Shown here: piece after piece, positions 53,136 to 62,583 of the stretch | How positions within the stretch are numbered: the stretch's first letter is position 1 | Layout: every line of letters begins with the position of its first letter | NCBI GenBank assembly: GCA_050010535.1 | Contig: JBEKKT010000007.1 | Location: 1-64,000, forward strand | DNA from: JAJRAG01 sp050010535 | GTDB lineage: Archaea; Thermoplasmatota; Thermoplasmata; Methanomassiliicoccales; JACIVX01 | DNA: 64,000 nucleotides | Direction of reading: 5' to 3' | Made by a program: the position numbers and the translations under genes | The notes under the pieces: model-generated | Seen by the model: only the letters and a program-made list of their open reading frames with translations | Database searches by the model: none | What the model was told of the DNA's origin: nothing

Positions 53136-53729
53136 ATGGGATTGAAAGCTGGTGGACGCGTGAGCGATACCGTCGGGAACAACATGGATGCAGGAGCCGA
53201 ATCCGAAGCCGAATCGACCGACGAGGTCTCCAAGCTCAAGCAGGAGATCGCGGAGATCAGGAAGGAGCTGGAGAACCAGGTCACAGCTGCAAGGGAGTAC
53301 TTGGACGCTGCGAAGAAAATCCAGGCGGATTTTGACAATCACAAGAAGCGCACCCAGAGGGAGCGCGAGGAGTTCGTTAAGATGTCGAACGAGAGACTCA
53401 TCTACGAACTTCTGCCGATGTTGGACGACCTCGAACGGGCTCTCAGTGTGTCCTGCAGCTCTGAAGAGCTCAAGACGGGGATCAGTCAAGTTCACGACAA
53501 TCTGGTTTCACTTCTGAAGGGCTACGGTCTGAGGGAGATCCCGTCGGAGGGTAGGTTCGACCCCCAGTATCATGAGGCTCTGAGCACTGGAGATGGGACC
53601 GATGGCGACATATTGGAGGTATATCAGAAAGGTTATTTCCTTGGCCCTCGCGTACTGAGACATTCGAAGGTCAAGGTAGCAAAGCAATCAGAAGAAGGTG
53701 AGAGTAATGTCGAGAACAATCGGAATTGA
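53136..53729 (+). CDS. grpE: GrpE nucleotide exchange factor
   Basis: 197 residues. A long N-terminal helix (KLKQEIAEIRKELENQVTAA, REYLDAAKKIQADFDNHKKR) and a C-terminal beta domain (GYGLREIPSEGRFDPQYHEAL, GYFLGPRVLRHSKVKVA). Releases ADP from DnaK. Its end overlaps dnaK by 23 bases. Confidence 0.92.
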   Translation: MGLKAGGRVSDTVGNNMDAGAESEAESTDEVSKLKQEIAEIRKELENQVTAAREYLDAAKKIQADFDNHKKRTQREREEFVKMSNERLIYELLPMLDDLERALSVSCSSEELKTGISQVHDNLVSLLKGYGLREIPSEGRFDPQYHEALSTGDGTDGDILEVYQKGYFLGPRVLRHSKVKVAKQSEEGESNVENNRN

Positions 53730-55491
53730 TTTGGGTACGAGCAATTCAGCTGCGGCTGTAATGGAGGCGGGGCGACCGACGATAATACCAAGTGCTGAGG
53801 GGACGAGCCTAGGTGGCAAAGCATTTCCATCTTACGTCGCGTTCACGAAGGACGGGCAACTCATAGTAGGGGAGCCAGCAAGGAGACAGGCCGTGACGAA
53901 TCCTGAAGGCACGATCGCTGCGATTAAAAGGAAGATGGGGACAGACTACAAGGTCAAGGTCTATGGCAAGGAGTATACCCCTCAGCAGATCTCGGCCTAC
54001 ATTCTTCAAAAGATCAAGCGGGATGCTGAAGCATATCTCGGAGATCAGGTCACGAAGGCTGTAATCACCGTTCCTGCCTATTTCAATGACAATCAGAGGC
54101 AGGCCACCAAAGATGCAGGGGCTATCGCCGGGCTTGAGGTCATCAGAATAGTGAATGAGCCGACGGCGGCCGCATTGGCATATGGTTTGGACAAATCAGG
54201 CAAAGCACAAAAAATCATGGTCTTCGATTTCGGTGGCGGGACACTGGATGTCACGATAATGGATTTCAGTGAGGGGGTATTCGAGGTCGTCTCCACGAAT
54301 GGCGATACTCAGCTAGGTGGAACGGACATGGATGAGATACTCATGAAGTTCGTGGCTGAGAGTTTCAAAAGGGACAACGGAATCGACCTCATGAATGACA
54401 AGATGGCTATGTGGAGGGTTCGTGAGGCATGCGAGAAGGCGAAGATCGAGCTCTCGACCACGATGTCGACGGACATCAACTTGCCTTTCATAACGGCCGA
54501 CGCCGCTGGACCTAGACATCTTGCAATGGCGATAACCAGATCCAAGCTTGAGGAACTGGTCGGACCTGTTGTGGAGCGTTGTCGGGGGCCGATGCTCACG
54601 GCGATGAGCGACGCACACCTAAATGCGGATCAGATCGATAGCGTGATACTTGTCGGGGGACCGACAAGGATGCCAATCGTCCAAAGGTTCGTCGAGACGA
54701 TGGTCGGCAAGAAGATCCAGCGTGGAGTGGATCCGATGGAGTGCGTCGCGATGGGCGCCGCTATCCAAGGAGCCGTTCTTTCCGGAGAGGTCAAGGACGT
54801 CCTCCTGCTGGATGTGACCCCATTGTCGCTCGGAATCGAGACGTTGGGTGGCATCGCCACTCGACTTATCGAAAGAAACACGACGATCCCTACGAGGAAG
54901 AGCCAGATATTCACAACGGCTGCGGACAACCAGACAAGCGTCGAAATACATGTGGTCCAGGGCGAGAGAGAAATGGCTGCATACAACACTTCTCTGGGTA
55001 GATTCCACCTTATGGGGATCCCCCCTGCTCCTAGGGGTGTCCCACAGATCGAGGTTACCTTCGACATCGATGCGAACGGCATAACAAATGTCTCCGCGAA
55101 GGACCTGGGTACTGGGAAGGAACAGCGGATGGACGACAGGAAGCAGAAGGAGAAGGTGGAACTAGTCAACCAGGCTGATACCCTTATCTACACCAGCGAG
55201 AAGACGGTCAACGAGCTCGGCGATAAGGTGACAACTGAAGAGAAGGAGAGGATAAGGAATGCCGTTGAGGAGCTCCGGGGTGCCATCGGCGGCAACGATA
55301 CATCCGCGATTAAGGCGAAGATGGACGTCCTGATGAAGGAGATCTACCAAGTCTCAACGAGGATCTATCAAGCAGGCGCAGCTCAGCAGAAGGGCGAGGG
55401 CCAGCAGGAAAGCAAGCCCGGGGATGAAAGCGGCAAGGGCGATGAAAAAGGATATACGGACGCCGACTTTCACATTGTTGACGACAAGTAA
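53707..55491 (+). CDS. dnaK: Chaperone DnaK (Hsp70)
   Basis: 594 residues. GIDLGTSNSAAAVMEAG, ITVPAYFNDNQRQATKDAG, IVNEPTAAALAYGLD, DFGGGTLDVTIMD and VILVGGPTRMPIVQ define the ATPase; LLLDVTPLSLGIETLGG starts the substrate domain. The C-terminus ends in the acidic DFHIVDDK. The bacterial-type grpE-dnaK-dnaJ order suggests ancient acquisition from bacteria. Confidence 0.97.
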   Translation: MSRTIGIDLGTSNSAAAVMEAGRPTIIPSAEGTSLGGKAFPSYVAFTKDGQLIVGEPARRQAVTNPEGTIAAIKRKMGTDYKVKVYGKEYTPQQISAYILQKIKRDAEAYLGDQVTKAVITVPAYFNDNQRQATKDAGAIAGLEVIRIVNEPTAAALAYGLDKSGKAQKIMVFDFGGGTLDVTIMDFSEGVFEVVSTNGDTQLGGTDMDEILMKFVAESFKRDNGIDLMNDKMAMWRVREACEKAKIELSTTMSTDINLPFITADAAGPRHLAMAITRSKLEELVGPVVERCRGPMLTAMSDAHLNADQIDSVILVGGPTRMPIVQRFVETMVGKKIQRGVDPMECVAMGAAIQGAVLSGEVKDVLLLDVTPLSLGIETLGGIATRLIERNTTIPTRKSQIFTTAADNQTSVEIHVVQGEREMAAYNTSLGRFHLMGIPPAPRGVPQIEVTFDIDANGITNVSAKDLGTGKEQRMDDRKQKEKVELVNQADTLIYTSEKTVNELGDKVTTEEKERIRNAVEELRGAIGGNDTSAIKAKMDVLMKEIYQVSTRIYQAGAAQQKGEGQQESKPGDESGKGDEKGYTDADFHIVDDK

Positions 55492-55513
55492 ACTCGCTAC
55501 TGGATGACCTCGA

Positions 55514-56683
55514 ATGACCAAGAGGGACTACTACGAGGTGCTGGGCGTCGGAAGGAACGCTTCAGAGGAAGAAATAAAGAAGGCATATCGCCAACTCGCG
55601 AGAGAGTACCATCCCGACGTCTCGAAGCTTGACAGAAAGACCGCTGAGGAGAAGTTCAAGGAGATCTCTGAGGCCTATGAGGTTCTCGCTGACCCCGAGA
55701 AGAAGAGGCTCTACGACGCGTATGGCCATGCCGGAGTTAGTGGGCAGTTCAAAGAAGGGTCCTTCAATTGGGGCGACTTCAGCCACTTCGGGGACCTTCG
55801 AGACATGTTCTCTGATCTCGGTGCTTTCGGCTTCGGGGGAACTGGTTTTGGGGACAGCATTTTCGATGTGATGTTCGGGCGTGGTAACGGCGCATCGCAA
55901 GGCCGTCGACAAAGAAGGGGACAGTCGCTCAGATACGACATCGAAATCACCCTTGAGGAGGCGGCATCCGGTATCTCTAAGGAAATATCGATATTTCACT
56001 CGGTTAAATGCGAGTCCTGCGGCGGGACAGGCGCTAAGGACGGAAAGGTGACATCATGTCCCACCTGCGGCGGAAAGGGGCAAGTAAGCAGGGCGGAAAG
56101 AAGAGGATATAATCAGTATGTCTCCATAACGACCTGTCCGAAGTGCAAGGGGACGGGCAGGATATCGAATGAGGCATGTCCCAGTTGCAAAGGCAGCGGA
56201 ACGGTCTTTAAGACATCAAGGTTGAGTATCGACATCCCAAAGGGGATAAAGGATGGAACGAATCTAAGGGTGCCGGGTGCTGGTGAGGCAGATACGGGAG
56301 GCGGACCTCCGGGCGATCTGTTCGTGGTCGTTCATGTGAAGAGGCACGACGTCTTCAAAAGGGACGGACGAGACATATGGATTGAGTGGCCGATAACCTT
56401 TGCTCAGGCCGCTCTTGGGGATGAAATCGAGATCCCCACTCTGAAAGGGAAAGCCAGACTCAAGATCCCCGCCGGGACTCAGGGAGACGCCGTGTTCAGG
56501 TTGAAGAAGAGCGGCATCGAGATGGTGGATGGGAGCGCTATCGGGGACCAGTATGTTCGGGTCAGAATAGCTGTGCCTGAGAAGCTGAGCCATGAGCAGA
56601 AGGAACTGCTGAGGCGCTTTGCGGATTTGGAAGGAGAACCAAAAGGGAAGTTCTCGAGGTTCAAGAGGGGACGTTCCAGCTAG
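55514..56683 (+). CDS. dnaJ: Chaperone DnaJ (Hsp40)
   Basis: 389 residues. J domain with HPD (QLAREYHPDVSKLD), a Gly/Phe-rich stretch (FGFGGTGFGDS), four CxxCxGxG zinc repeats (CESCGGTG, CPTCGGKG, CPKCKGTG, CPSCKGSG) and a C-terminal substrate domain. All features of a type I DnaJ are present. Confidence 0.96.
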   Translation: MTKRDYYEVLGVGRNASEEEIKKAYRQLAREYHPDVSKLDRKTAEEKFKEISEAYEVLADPEKKRLYDAYGHAGVSGQFKEGSFNWGDFSHFGDLRDMFSDLGAFGFGGTGFGDSIFDVMFGRGNGASQGRRQRRGQSLRYDIEITLEEAASGISKEISIFHSVKCESCGGTGAKDGKVTSCPTCGGKGQVSRAERRGYNQYVSITTCPKCKGTGRISNEACPSCKGSGTVFKTSRLSIDIPKGIKDGTNLRVPGAGEADTGGGPPGDLFVVVHVKRHDVFKRDGRDIWIEWPITFAQAALGDEIEIPTLKGKARLKIPAGTQGDAVFRLKKSGIEMVDGSAIGDQYVRVRIAVPEKLSHEQKELLRRFADLEGEPKGKFSRFKRGRSS

Positions 56684-56776
56684 AGTTCATGTTTTCATTT
56701 TGTGAAGACTTTCAGAAAAGCATAATCCATAGAACTACATGTCGCCCTAGAGAGCTTTGAATCAGAGTGAACCGAC

Positions 56777-58030
56777 ATGCGTCTTCCAACCACCTCTTTC
56801 AAGGGGTACGACCGGAGGTTGTGGGTATTATTCGTAGGAAGGATGGTAGGGGCAGCTGGCTTCTCGGTCGTGATGCCTTTTCTAGCGATCTACCTACACG
56901 ACAGGGTCGGGGTCCCGATGTCTTATGTCGGGTTGATTTTCCTTGCGTCATCCGCCACTGGTGCGATTGGGCAGGTGGCTGGTGGAGAGATCGCCGATAA
57001 ATTCGGGCGAAAGAACGTAATGGTGTTCGCACAAGGAACGCGTGCTGGTATATTCGTTATTATAAGCTTAGTAATCGCAACCCAGATGGATCTTCTTCTC
57101 ATTGCGGTCCTCGTCATTTGCAGCTCGCTCGTCGGCAACATCTTCGAGCCCGCCTCGAATGCGATGATCGCGGACGTGGTCTCTCCGGGCAAGCGGCTGG
57201 AGGCGTACGGCCTTCTTAGGATCGGTGTCAACATCGGCTGGGCTCTCGGTCCCCTTATCGGAGGGTTTCTAGCTGCAGTATCCTACTCTTCTCTCTTTCT
57301 TCTCACCGCGGTGACGAGCGGGACCGTTGCGCTCATAATGACCCTGGGCGTGGAGGAGTCAATGCGCGGGGGAGGTGCGAGGGAAGGGTTCAGTTTCAGA
57401 GATCTTGGGAGGATACGGGGGAACAAGCGGTTCGTCTTTTTTTGTGCGATGTCCTTCCTGCTCTTCATCGTGGTCGCTCAGATGTCGACGACATACTCGG
57501 TATTCTCTACCGATGTTGTCGGCGTCTCAGAGGTCGAGATTGGTTATCTTTTTACCATCAACGGAGTTCTCGTTGTTCTCCTTCAACTGCCAATGGCCCG
57601 ATATCTCACCAAGTTCAAAATGTCCACGGTGATCGCCGTCGGTGCCTTGGTCTATGCTGCAGGCTACTTCCTCGTCGCATTTGCTCAGGATTTCCTGTTC
57701 CTGGCATTTTGTATGTTTGTAATCACGATGGGGGAGAACACAACCTCTCCTTCATCTATGAACCTCGTTGCAAATATGTCTCCGGAAAAGGAGCGTGGCA
57801 GGTACATGGGGATCTTCGGACTGTCCACTTCATTTGGGTATTCGCTCGCCCCTTTCATTGGAGGTGTTCTGCTCGATGTAACAGTTGGCGCTCCTGCACT
57901 TCTGTGGGGAATAATCGCGATATTTGGAATTGTGAGCGCCATCGGGTACTTGCGTATGGGGCGCGACATGCCTGGGGAGCTTGACCGGGCCAGGAGCACA
58001 GTTTCCCGAGACGATGAGAGGAAGGGTTAA
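56777..58030 (+). CDS. MFS transporter
   Basis: 417 residues, about twelve transmembrane helices. GRMVGAAGFSVVMPFLAIYL and the loop 2-3 motif GGEIADKFGRKNVM (the GxxxDRxGR/K type) identify the major facilitator family. The second half repeats the pattern. The likely role is drug or small-molecule efflux; substrate unknown. Confidence 0.9.
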   Translation: MRLPTTSFKGYDRRLWVLFVGRMVGAAGFSVVMPFLAIYLHDRVGVPMSYVGLIFLASSATGAIGQVAGGEIADKFGRKNVMVFAQGTRAGIFVIISLVIATQMDLLLIAVLVICSSLVGNIFEPASNAMIADVVSPGKRLEAYGLLRIGVNIGWALGPLIGGFLAAVSYSSLFLLTAVTSGTVALIMTLGVEESMRGGGAREGFSFRDLGRIRGNKRFVFFCAMSFLLFIVVAQMSTTYSVFSTDVVGVSEVEIGYLFTINGVLVVLLQLPMARYLTKFKMSTVIAVGALVYAAGYFLVAFAQDFLFLAFCMFVITMGENTTSPSSMNLVANMSPEKERGRYMGIFGLSTSFGYSLAPFIGGVLLDVTVGAPALLWGIIAIFGIVSAIGYLRMGRDMPGELDRARSTVSRDDERKG

Positions 58031-58059
58031 GACAATCCGCCCGCATCAGATACTATAGG

Positions 58060-58806
58060 ATGAAGATCATCGCCATAATGACCGACAATTTCAGATTCTT
58101 CTATCAGATCGTCCAAGATCTGAAGGAGAAGGACGAACCCTTCATCTCCCTGGGCTTTGGGGACCACGTCCCTCCTGCGGTCGGAGTGATCATCACCACC
58201 GAGGCCGAGAAGACCAGGATAACATTCCCTACCGTCGTCGCTGACGACGATCCCTATCAGGCCGTCGATGTCGCGTCGGCGATATTGAAGGGCGGTAAGG
58301 ATTTTGAGAACCTGAAGATAGGTATCGACCCTGGAAGCAGACCAGGATTGGCTGTCCTAGGTGACGGTAAGGTGTTGTTCACCGACGCCGTTCGTTCCCC
58401 GGAACAGGTTGCGGACACCATTGATCACGTCCTTGTCTGTTTCACTCACGCCAACTCTGTTGTCAGAATTGGCCACGGCGACAGAACGAACCGAAATCGT
58501 ATTATCAAGGCGATCTGGGACAAGGTGGACGAGGTTGAGATCGTTGACGAGACGAACACGACTACCAGAAGCGACACCCCTGACGTCGATGCGGCGCTCA
58601 GCATCGCGACTTCATCGGGGCATAGACTTTCTTCCCCGCCCGAGATCTCGCCCACCGCGGGCGAAATCCGCGACATACAAAGGCTGAGCAGGATCGAGAG
58701 CGGGGGCAGGGTGACAATATCATCTCTGCTGGCCAAAGCAGTGGCGCGGGGTGAGCTGACGCTGGATGGGGCTATAAGGGCACAGAGCAAGAAGGTCAGA
58801 CGTTGA
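58060..58806 (+). CDS. Archaeal protein with RNase H-like motif, unknown function
   Basis: 248 residues. GIDPGSRPGLAVLGDGKVLF resembles the first strand of RuvC/RNase H nucleases, with Asp near residue 89. VVRIGHGDRTNRNRII and DETNTTTRSDTPDVDAALSIA carry further conserved acidic residues at suitable spacing. The final 60 residues form a helical domain. A nuclease role is inference. Convergent with AMP phosphorylase, overlapping 11 bases. Confidence 0.6.
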   Translation: MKIIAIMTDNFRFFYQIVQDLKEKDEPFISLGFGDHVPPAVGVIITTEAEKTRITFPTVVADDDPYQAVDVASAILKGGKDFENLKIGIDPGSRPGLAVLGDGKVLFTDAVRSPEQVADTIDHVLVCFTHANSVVRIGHGDRTNRNRIIKAIWDKVDEVEIVDETNTTTRSDTPDVDAALSIATSSGHRLSSPPEISPTAGEIRDIQRLSRIESGGRVTISSLLAKAVARGELTLDGAIRAQSKKVRR

Positions 58807-60322
58807 CCCTTGAGAAGGAAGGAATCTTAGCAAGGAGCATCCCTTCTATAGACACTGAATCCGTCCTCCTTGCCATGTCGGCAGCCCGTTCGAGCTTAAG
58901 CTCGTTTTCTGCATAGATTGTGTATAGCGTCTCGCCCATCTCGACCTGGTGCCCCCTCTTCTTGTTCAGCAAAATCCCTGCACCTTTATCCTTCGGAGCA
59001 CCGGCAAGTCTAGCTATCCGAACCAGGTCCTTGTTGTTGATCGCAGAAACGTATCCAGATTTCCTGGCGGCAACATCGTAAGTGTACTGACCTACCTTTA
59101 TATCCTTTGACTTGACGTTCGGGTCACCACCCTGGGCCTGTACGATTTCCTTGAACTTCTTCAGGGCCCTCCCGGACTCAAGGATTTCCTTGGCCCTCTC
59201 GACACCATTGCCTATTCCGCCCAGTTCGAGGAGCATGCCCGCTAATCCGCAGGACTTCTCGATGACACTTCCTGGGTACTTCTTCTCCCCTTCCAGTATG
59301 CTGATAGCCTCTCTAGCCTCCAGAGACGGTCCGATTGCCCTACCTACAGGCTGTCCTCCGTAGGTGACAGCGCACTCGACCTTTATTCCGAGCGCTTCGC
59401 CCAGGTCGATGAAGTCGCGGGCGTACGCCCTCGCCTCATCCATATTCTTGACCTTGGTCCCCTCTCCCATCGGTATGTCTATGACCACGTAATCGGCGCC
59501 GGCCGCCTTCTTCTTCGACATGACGGATGCGAGCAGCTGGGCGTGAGGATCGATGCCAAGCGGATACTCCACTCTGATTATCAGATCGTCCGCCGGTGCC
59601 AAGTTCATGGATCCTCCCCAAGCCAACGTCCCTCCCACCTTCTCGGCTATCCTTTTCAGATCGGACGAGCTGAACTCGACAGGGGCGAACACCTCCACGA
59701 TGTCTGCGGTGCCTCCGGCACTGCTGATCGCCCTCGAAGACGTCTTTGGTATGAGAAATCCAGCGGCTGCGACGATCGGGACGATAATCAGCGTCACCTT
59801 GTTACCTGGTACGCCGCCGACGCTGTGGAAATCGAAGACTGGGGAGCGATCGAATTCGATGGTCTCCCCACTCTCCACCATAGCGATCGTGAGATCCACA
59901 GTCTCGCGGAGGTTCATGCCATTGATGTGGAGCGCGGTCACGTAAGCCGACATCTCGATGTTGGACAGATTCCTCGCCGCGATGTCGCCCACTAGATTCC
60001 TTATCTCCTCTGTGGAGAGCTCCCCTCCGTCCATCTTCTTCTTTATGCAGTCGACGGACTCCGGCCTGCCAGTACAAAGTACCTCGACCTCTTCCCCGGA
60101 TTCCGCATGGAGGGTTGTGAAGGTCTTCCCGAGTATCCCGATCTCGCCTGGGTTCACGACGGAATCGGTCGTGTGAACGATGGCCGTGATGGTGTCCTTG
60201 GTCTCGTGCTTGATCTTGACTCTGTCTTGCTCTCTGACGCCGAGTTCCATGCAGTCCTCCTCGTGGAGGACTGCAGTCAGTTCTCCGGTGTCCATGTCGA
60301 TGTATCTCGCTTTCAGTTTCAT
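58796..60322 (-). CDS. AMP phosphorylase
   Basis: Converts AMP and phosphate to adenine and ribose-1,5-bisphosphate, the entry to the archaeal RuBisCO route. 508 residues from ATG 60322, which overlaps the RuBisCO stop (ATGA) and follows GGTGGGG. An N-terminal archaeal extension is followed by the thymidine-phosphorylase fold: DFHSVGGVPGNKVTLIIVPI, TSSRAISSAGGTAD and VIDIPMGEGTKVKN. It is longer than bacterial DeoA, as expected for AMPpase. Confidence 0.93.
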   Translation of the reverse strand: MKLKARYIDMDTGELTAVLHEEDCMELGVREQDRVKIKHETKDTITAIVHTTDSVVNPGEIGILGKTFTTLHAESGEEVEVLCTGRPESVDCIKKKMDGGELSTEEIRNLVGDIAARNLSNIEMSAYVTALHINGMNLRETVDLTIAMVESGETIEFDRSPVFDFHSVGGVPGNKVTLIIVPIVAAAGFLIPKTSSRAISSAGGTADIVEVFAPVEFSSSDLKRIAEKVGGTLAWGGSMNLAPADDLIIRVEYPLGIDPHAQLLASVMSKKKAAGADYVVIDIPMGEGTKVKNMDEARAYARDFIDLGEALGIKVECAVTYGGQPVGRAIGPSLEAREAISILEGEKKYPGSVIEKSCGLAGMLLELGGIGNGVERAKEILESGRALKKFKEIVQAQGGDPNVKSKDIKVGQYTYDVAARKSGYVSAINNKDLVRIARLAGAPKDKGAGILLNKKRGHQVEMGETLYTIYAENELKLERAADMARRTDSVSIEGMLLAKIPSFSRVNV

Positions 60323-61563
60323 CCCGATCCCCACCTTTCGAGAGCGATTCCGAGCTCTCTGTGATCCTTCGCGTAGACGTCCAGTGGAGTCCCTTGGAAA
60401 GCCGCGTCTACCGCCTGGGACATCGCAGCCGCGCCCGCCCGGATGCCTTCCGGGTGTCCTGCGACGCCTCCCCCTGCCTGTATCTGGATGTTGTTTCCGG
60501 CGATCTCGATCAGCTTGCGGACAAGACTCGGATGAACTCCGCCGGAGCAGACGGAGATCATCGGCCTGTATCTGACCTCATTGTCTTTGCAAGCCCGCTG
60601 CGTCTCCAGATCCTCCTTCGGGTCACCCTTCATCTTGCCGACTCCGAATGTCCCGACGTGCAAAGCATCTCCTCCGCACATGCGGATGAGCTTGGCCATG
60701 GGTCGCATCGCTATTCCGTGATCCTTGTTCCTCGTTATTGCCGCATGCATCGTCCTGTGGACGTGTATCGGTACTTTGATCGATGGATCCTCCGCCAGGG
60801 CCTGGACGGCCGAAAAACCGCAGGTCAGGACGTCGACCATAATCTCGGTCGCACCGAGTTTCTGGGCCTTCTCAGCCACCTCGACAATCTTGTCCCCTCG
60901 AGTCGAGACGTTGATCGCGTGTATCATGACGTGACCGGACTCGCTTTTCAACCTGTCGAGCGCCTCAGCAATTGCCACGACCCGATTCTCCAGCGGGCAG
61001 AACTTCTGGTCGACCAGGGTCTCGTCGTCCTTGCCGTTCGTGAGTCCGCCCATGCCCGCTTCGAAGACGTACGCCGCCGTTTCCTTTGGAGACAGTCCAA
61101 TCTTCGGCTTGACTATCGTCCCGACTAGCGGTTTCTCCGGTCTCTTCAAGATGTTCCTGATTCCCTGTATCCCGAACTTAGGTCCTTTGAACGCGTCAAG
61201 GATCGAACGAGGGAACTCGACGTCCTCGAGGCGTATGCCCTTCAGGATCTCCAGCCCAAAAAGGTTGCCCGCGATGATGCTCAGTATCTGCGGAACGCCC
61301 CCGACTTCGAGGCTGAAATCCTCGACAGGAAAGGCAACGGTCACAATGTTGCCCTTGATGTCGATGACCTTCCCGCTCAATCTGGAGAAGATGTCCTTAT
61401 GAAGCGTCGTCAGTCCCGTCCAAGTGCCCGTCGATTGCTCGGTGGCTATCGCCGCCGCGGCCCTCCTCATGGGAAGGTCGGTCTTCACCTTGTACTTGCA
61501 GATGACGTGCGCATCAAGGTCTATCTTCTCGCCGAGATGCAGATACTTCCCAGAGTATTCCAT
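60319..61563 (-). CDS. rbcL: Form III RuBisCO, large subunit
   Basis: Fixes CO2 onto ribulose-1,5-bisphosphate to make two 3-phosphoglycerates. 414 residues, short form III. Catalytic residues are intact: TGTWTGL, Lys in TIVKPKIGLSP, the carbamylation motif NGKDDE, HVHRTMHAA, loop 6 GTFGVGKMKGD, SVCSGGVHP and AGGGVAGHPEG. ATG 61563 is chosen for its GGTGA site five bases upstream; GTG 61575 is the alternative. Flanked by both other enzymes of the AMP pathway. Confidence 0.96.
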   Translation of the reverse strand: MEYSGKYLHLGEKIDLDAHVICKYKVKTDLPMRRAAAAIATEQSTGTWTGLTTLHKDIFSRLSGKVIDIKGNIVTVAFPVEDFSLEVGGVPQILSIIAGNLFGLEILKGIRLEDVEFPRSILDAFKGPKFGIQGIRNILKRPEKPLVGTIVKPKIGLSPKETAAYVFEAGMGGLTNGKDDETLVDQKFCPLENRVVAIAEALDRLKSESGHVMIHAINVSTRGDKIVEVAEKAQKLGATEIMVDVLTCGFSAVQALAEDPSIKVPIHVHRTMHAAITRNKDHGIAMRPMAKLIRMCGGDALHVGTFGVGKMKGDPKEDLETQRACKDNEVRYRPMISVCSGGVHPSLVRKLIEIAGNNIQIQAGGGVAGHPEGIRAGAAAMSQAVDAAFQGTPLDVYAKDHRELGIALERWGSG

Positions 61564-61576
61564 GTGAATCACCAAA

Positions 61577-62500
61577 TCATCTGTTGAGAACCGTTTCCGA
61601 TCCCAGTTCCTTCATTATAATGTCGTAAGCTGAGTAGGGCGAGATGACCCCGACCTCCGTGACTATCGAATCGACGTAGTCGGCTGGCGTAGCGTCGAAC
61701 ACGGGATTGAGTATCCTCACGTTCGTGGAAATCTCGCCCTCCCTGACTATTTCACCGGGGTCTCTCTCCTCTATCTCTACGAGCTCACCGTAGACGGTCT
61801 TCGGAGAGAACTTGAAGGTCTCGGCGCAGACGATGAACGGCACTCTGGCTTCATGGGCCGCGAGGGCGATCTGAGACGTACCGATCTTGTTTATTACGGC
61901 GCCATTCGACGCGATCGTGTCCGCGCCGACGTACACCAGATCGATGTCCTTCATTGCCCACCGGACAGCACTGTCGATGATGAGTGTAGTGGGAATGGCC
62001 TCTTTCGCAAGTTCATTGACCGTCAGCAGGCCCTGCCTCCACGGTCTTGACTCGGTGGCATAGACCTCGATGTTCTTCCCTTCCGAGAAGGCCGTCTTCA
62101 TGACGCTTAGGGCCGCCTTACTATTGCAATGCGTCAGGATGCGCTCGCCTCCTTTGATGCGCTGCGAGCCAATCCTTCCGATCGTGTTCACCGCTTCCTT
62201 CGACCGAGCGACGAAGCAATCAGCATTCGAGGCGACGAGGCTCTTGAGCTCCTTCACGCTCTTGGCGTCCTTGGCTCCTCGTGACACGGCCTGCACAGCA
62301 TTCCAGAGGGATATCGCCGTGGGCCTCGTCGAAAGGAGGAGGCCCTTGCTTTCTTCGAGCTCCTTCTTGAATCGATCGAGATCCTTCCCGCTGAACTCCT
62401 GCGCCATTTCCTTCAGCGCACCAGCAGCTGCCCTGGCTATTTCGCCGGCACCCCGGATCTCCATCGTCTTGATCGACTGCGCCACTTTCCTCAAGCTCAT
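61577..62500 (-). CDS. Ribose-1,5-bisphosphate isomerase
   Basis: Isomerises R15P to RuBP. 307 residues, eIF2B-alpha-like fold. RIKGGERILTHCNSKAALSVM, VYATESRPWRQGLLTVNELAK, YVGADTIASNGAVINKIGTSQIA and FKFSPKTVYGELVEIEERDP are typical. First gene of the three-gene operon, with a TATA box 22-31 bases upstream. Confidence 0.92.
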   Translation of the reverse strand: MSLRKVAQSIKTMEIRGAGEIARAAAGALKEMAQEFSGKDLDRFKKELEESKGLLLSTRPTAISLWNAVQAVSRGAKDAKSVKELKSLVASNADCFVARSKEAVNTIGRIGSQRIKGGERILTHCNSKAALSVMKTAFSEGKNIEVYATESRPWRQGLLTVNELAKEAIPTTLIIDSAVRWAMKDIDLVYVGADTIASNGAVINKIGTSQIALAAHEARVPFIVCAETFKFSPKTVYGELVEIEERDPGEIVREGEISTNVRILNPVFDATPADYVDSIVTEVGVISPYSAYDIIMKELGSETVLNR

Positions 62501-62510
62501 GTTTTATTCC

Positions 62511-62531
62511 ATCCCAGCATGGGATATATAA
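62511..62531 (-). promoter_or_regulatory. TATA box and overlapping inverted repeat of the RuBisCO operon
   Basis: On the reverse strand TTATATATCC (62522-62531) is the TATA. A perfect inverted repeat ATCCCA-GCA-TGGGAT (62511-62525) overlaps its downstream edge and lies before the expected RNA start. A protein bound there would block transcription, so it is a good repressor operator candidate. Confidence 0.5.
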
Positions 62532-62583
62532 GTGTTGCCCGAGATAAGTTCTGGCCTAGGGTCCGCCTTCCAGCAGGAGCCTG

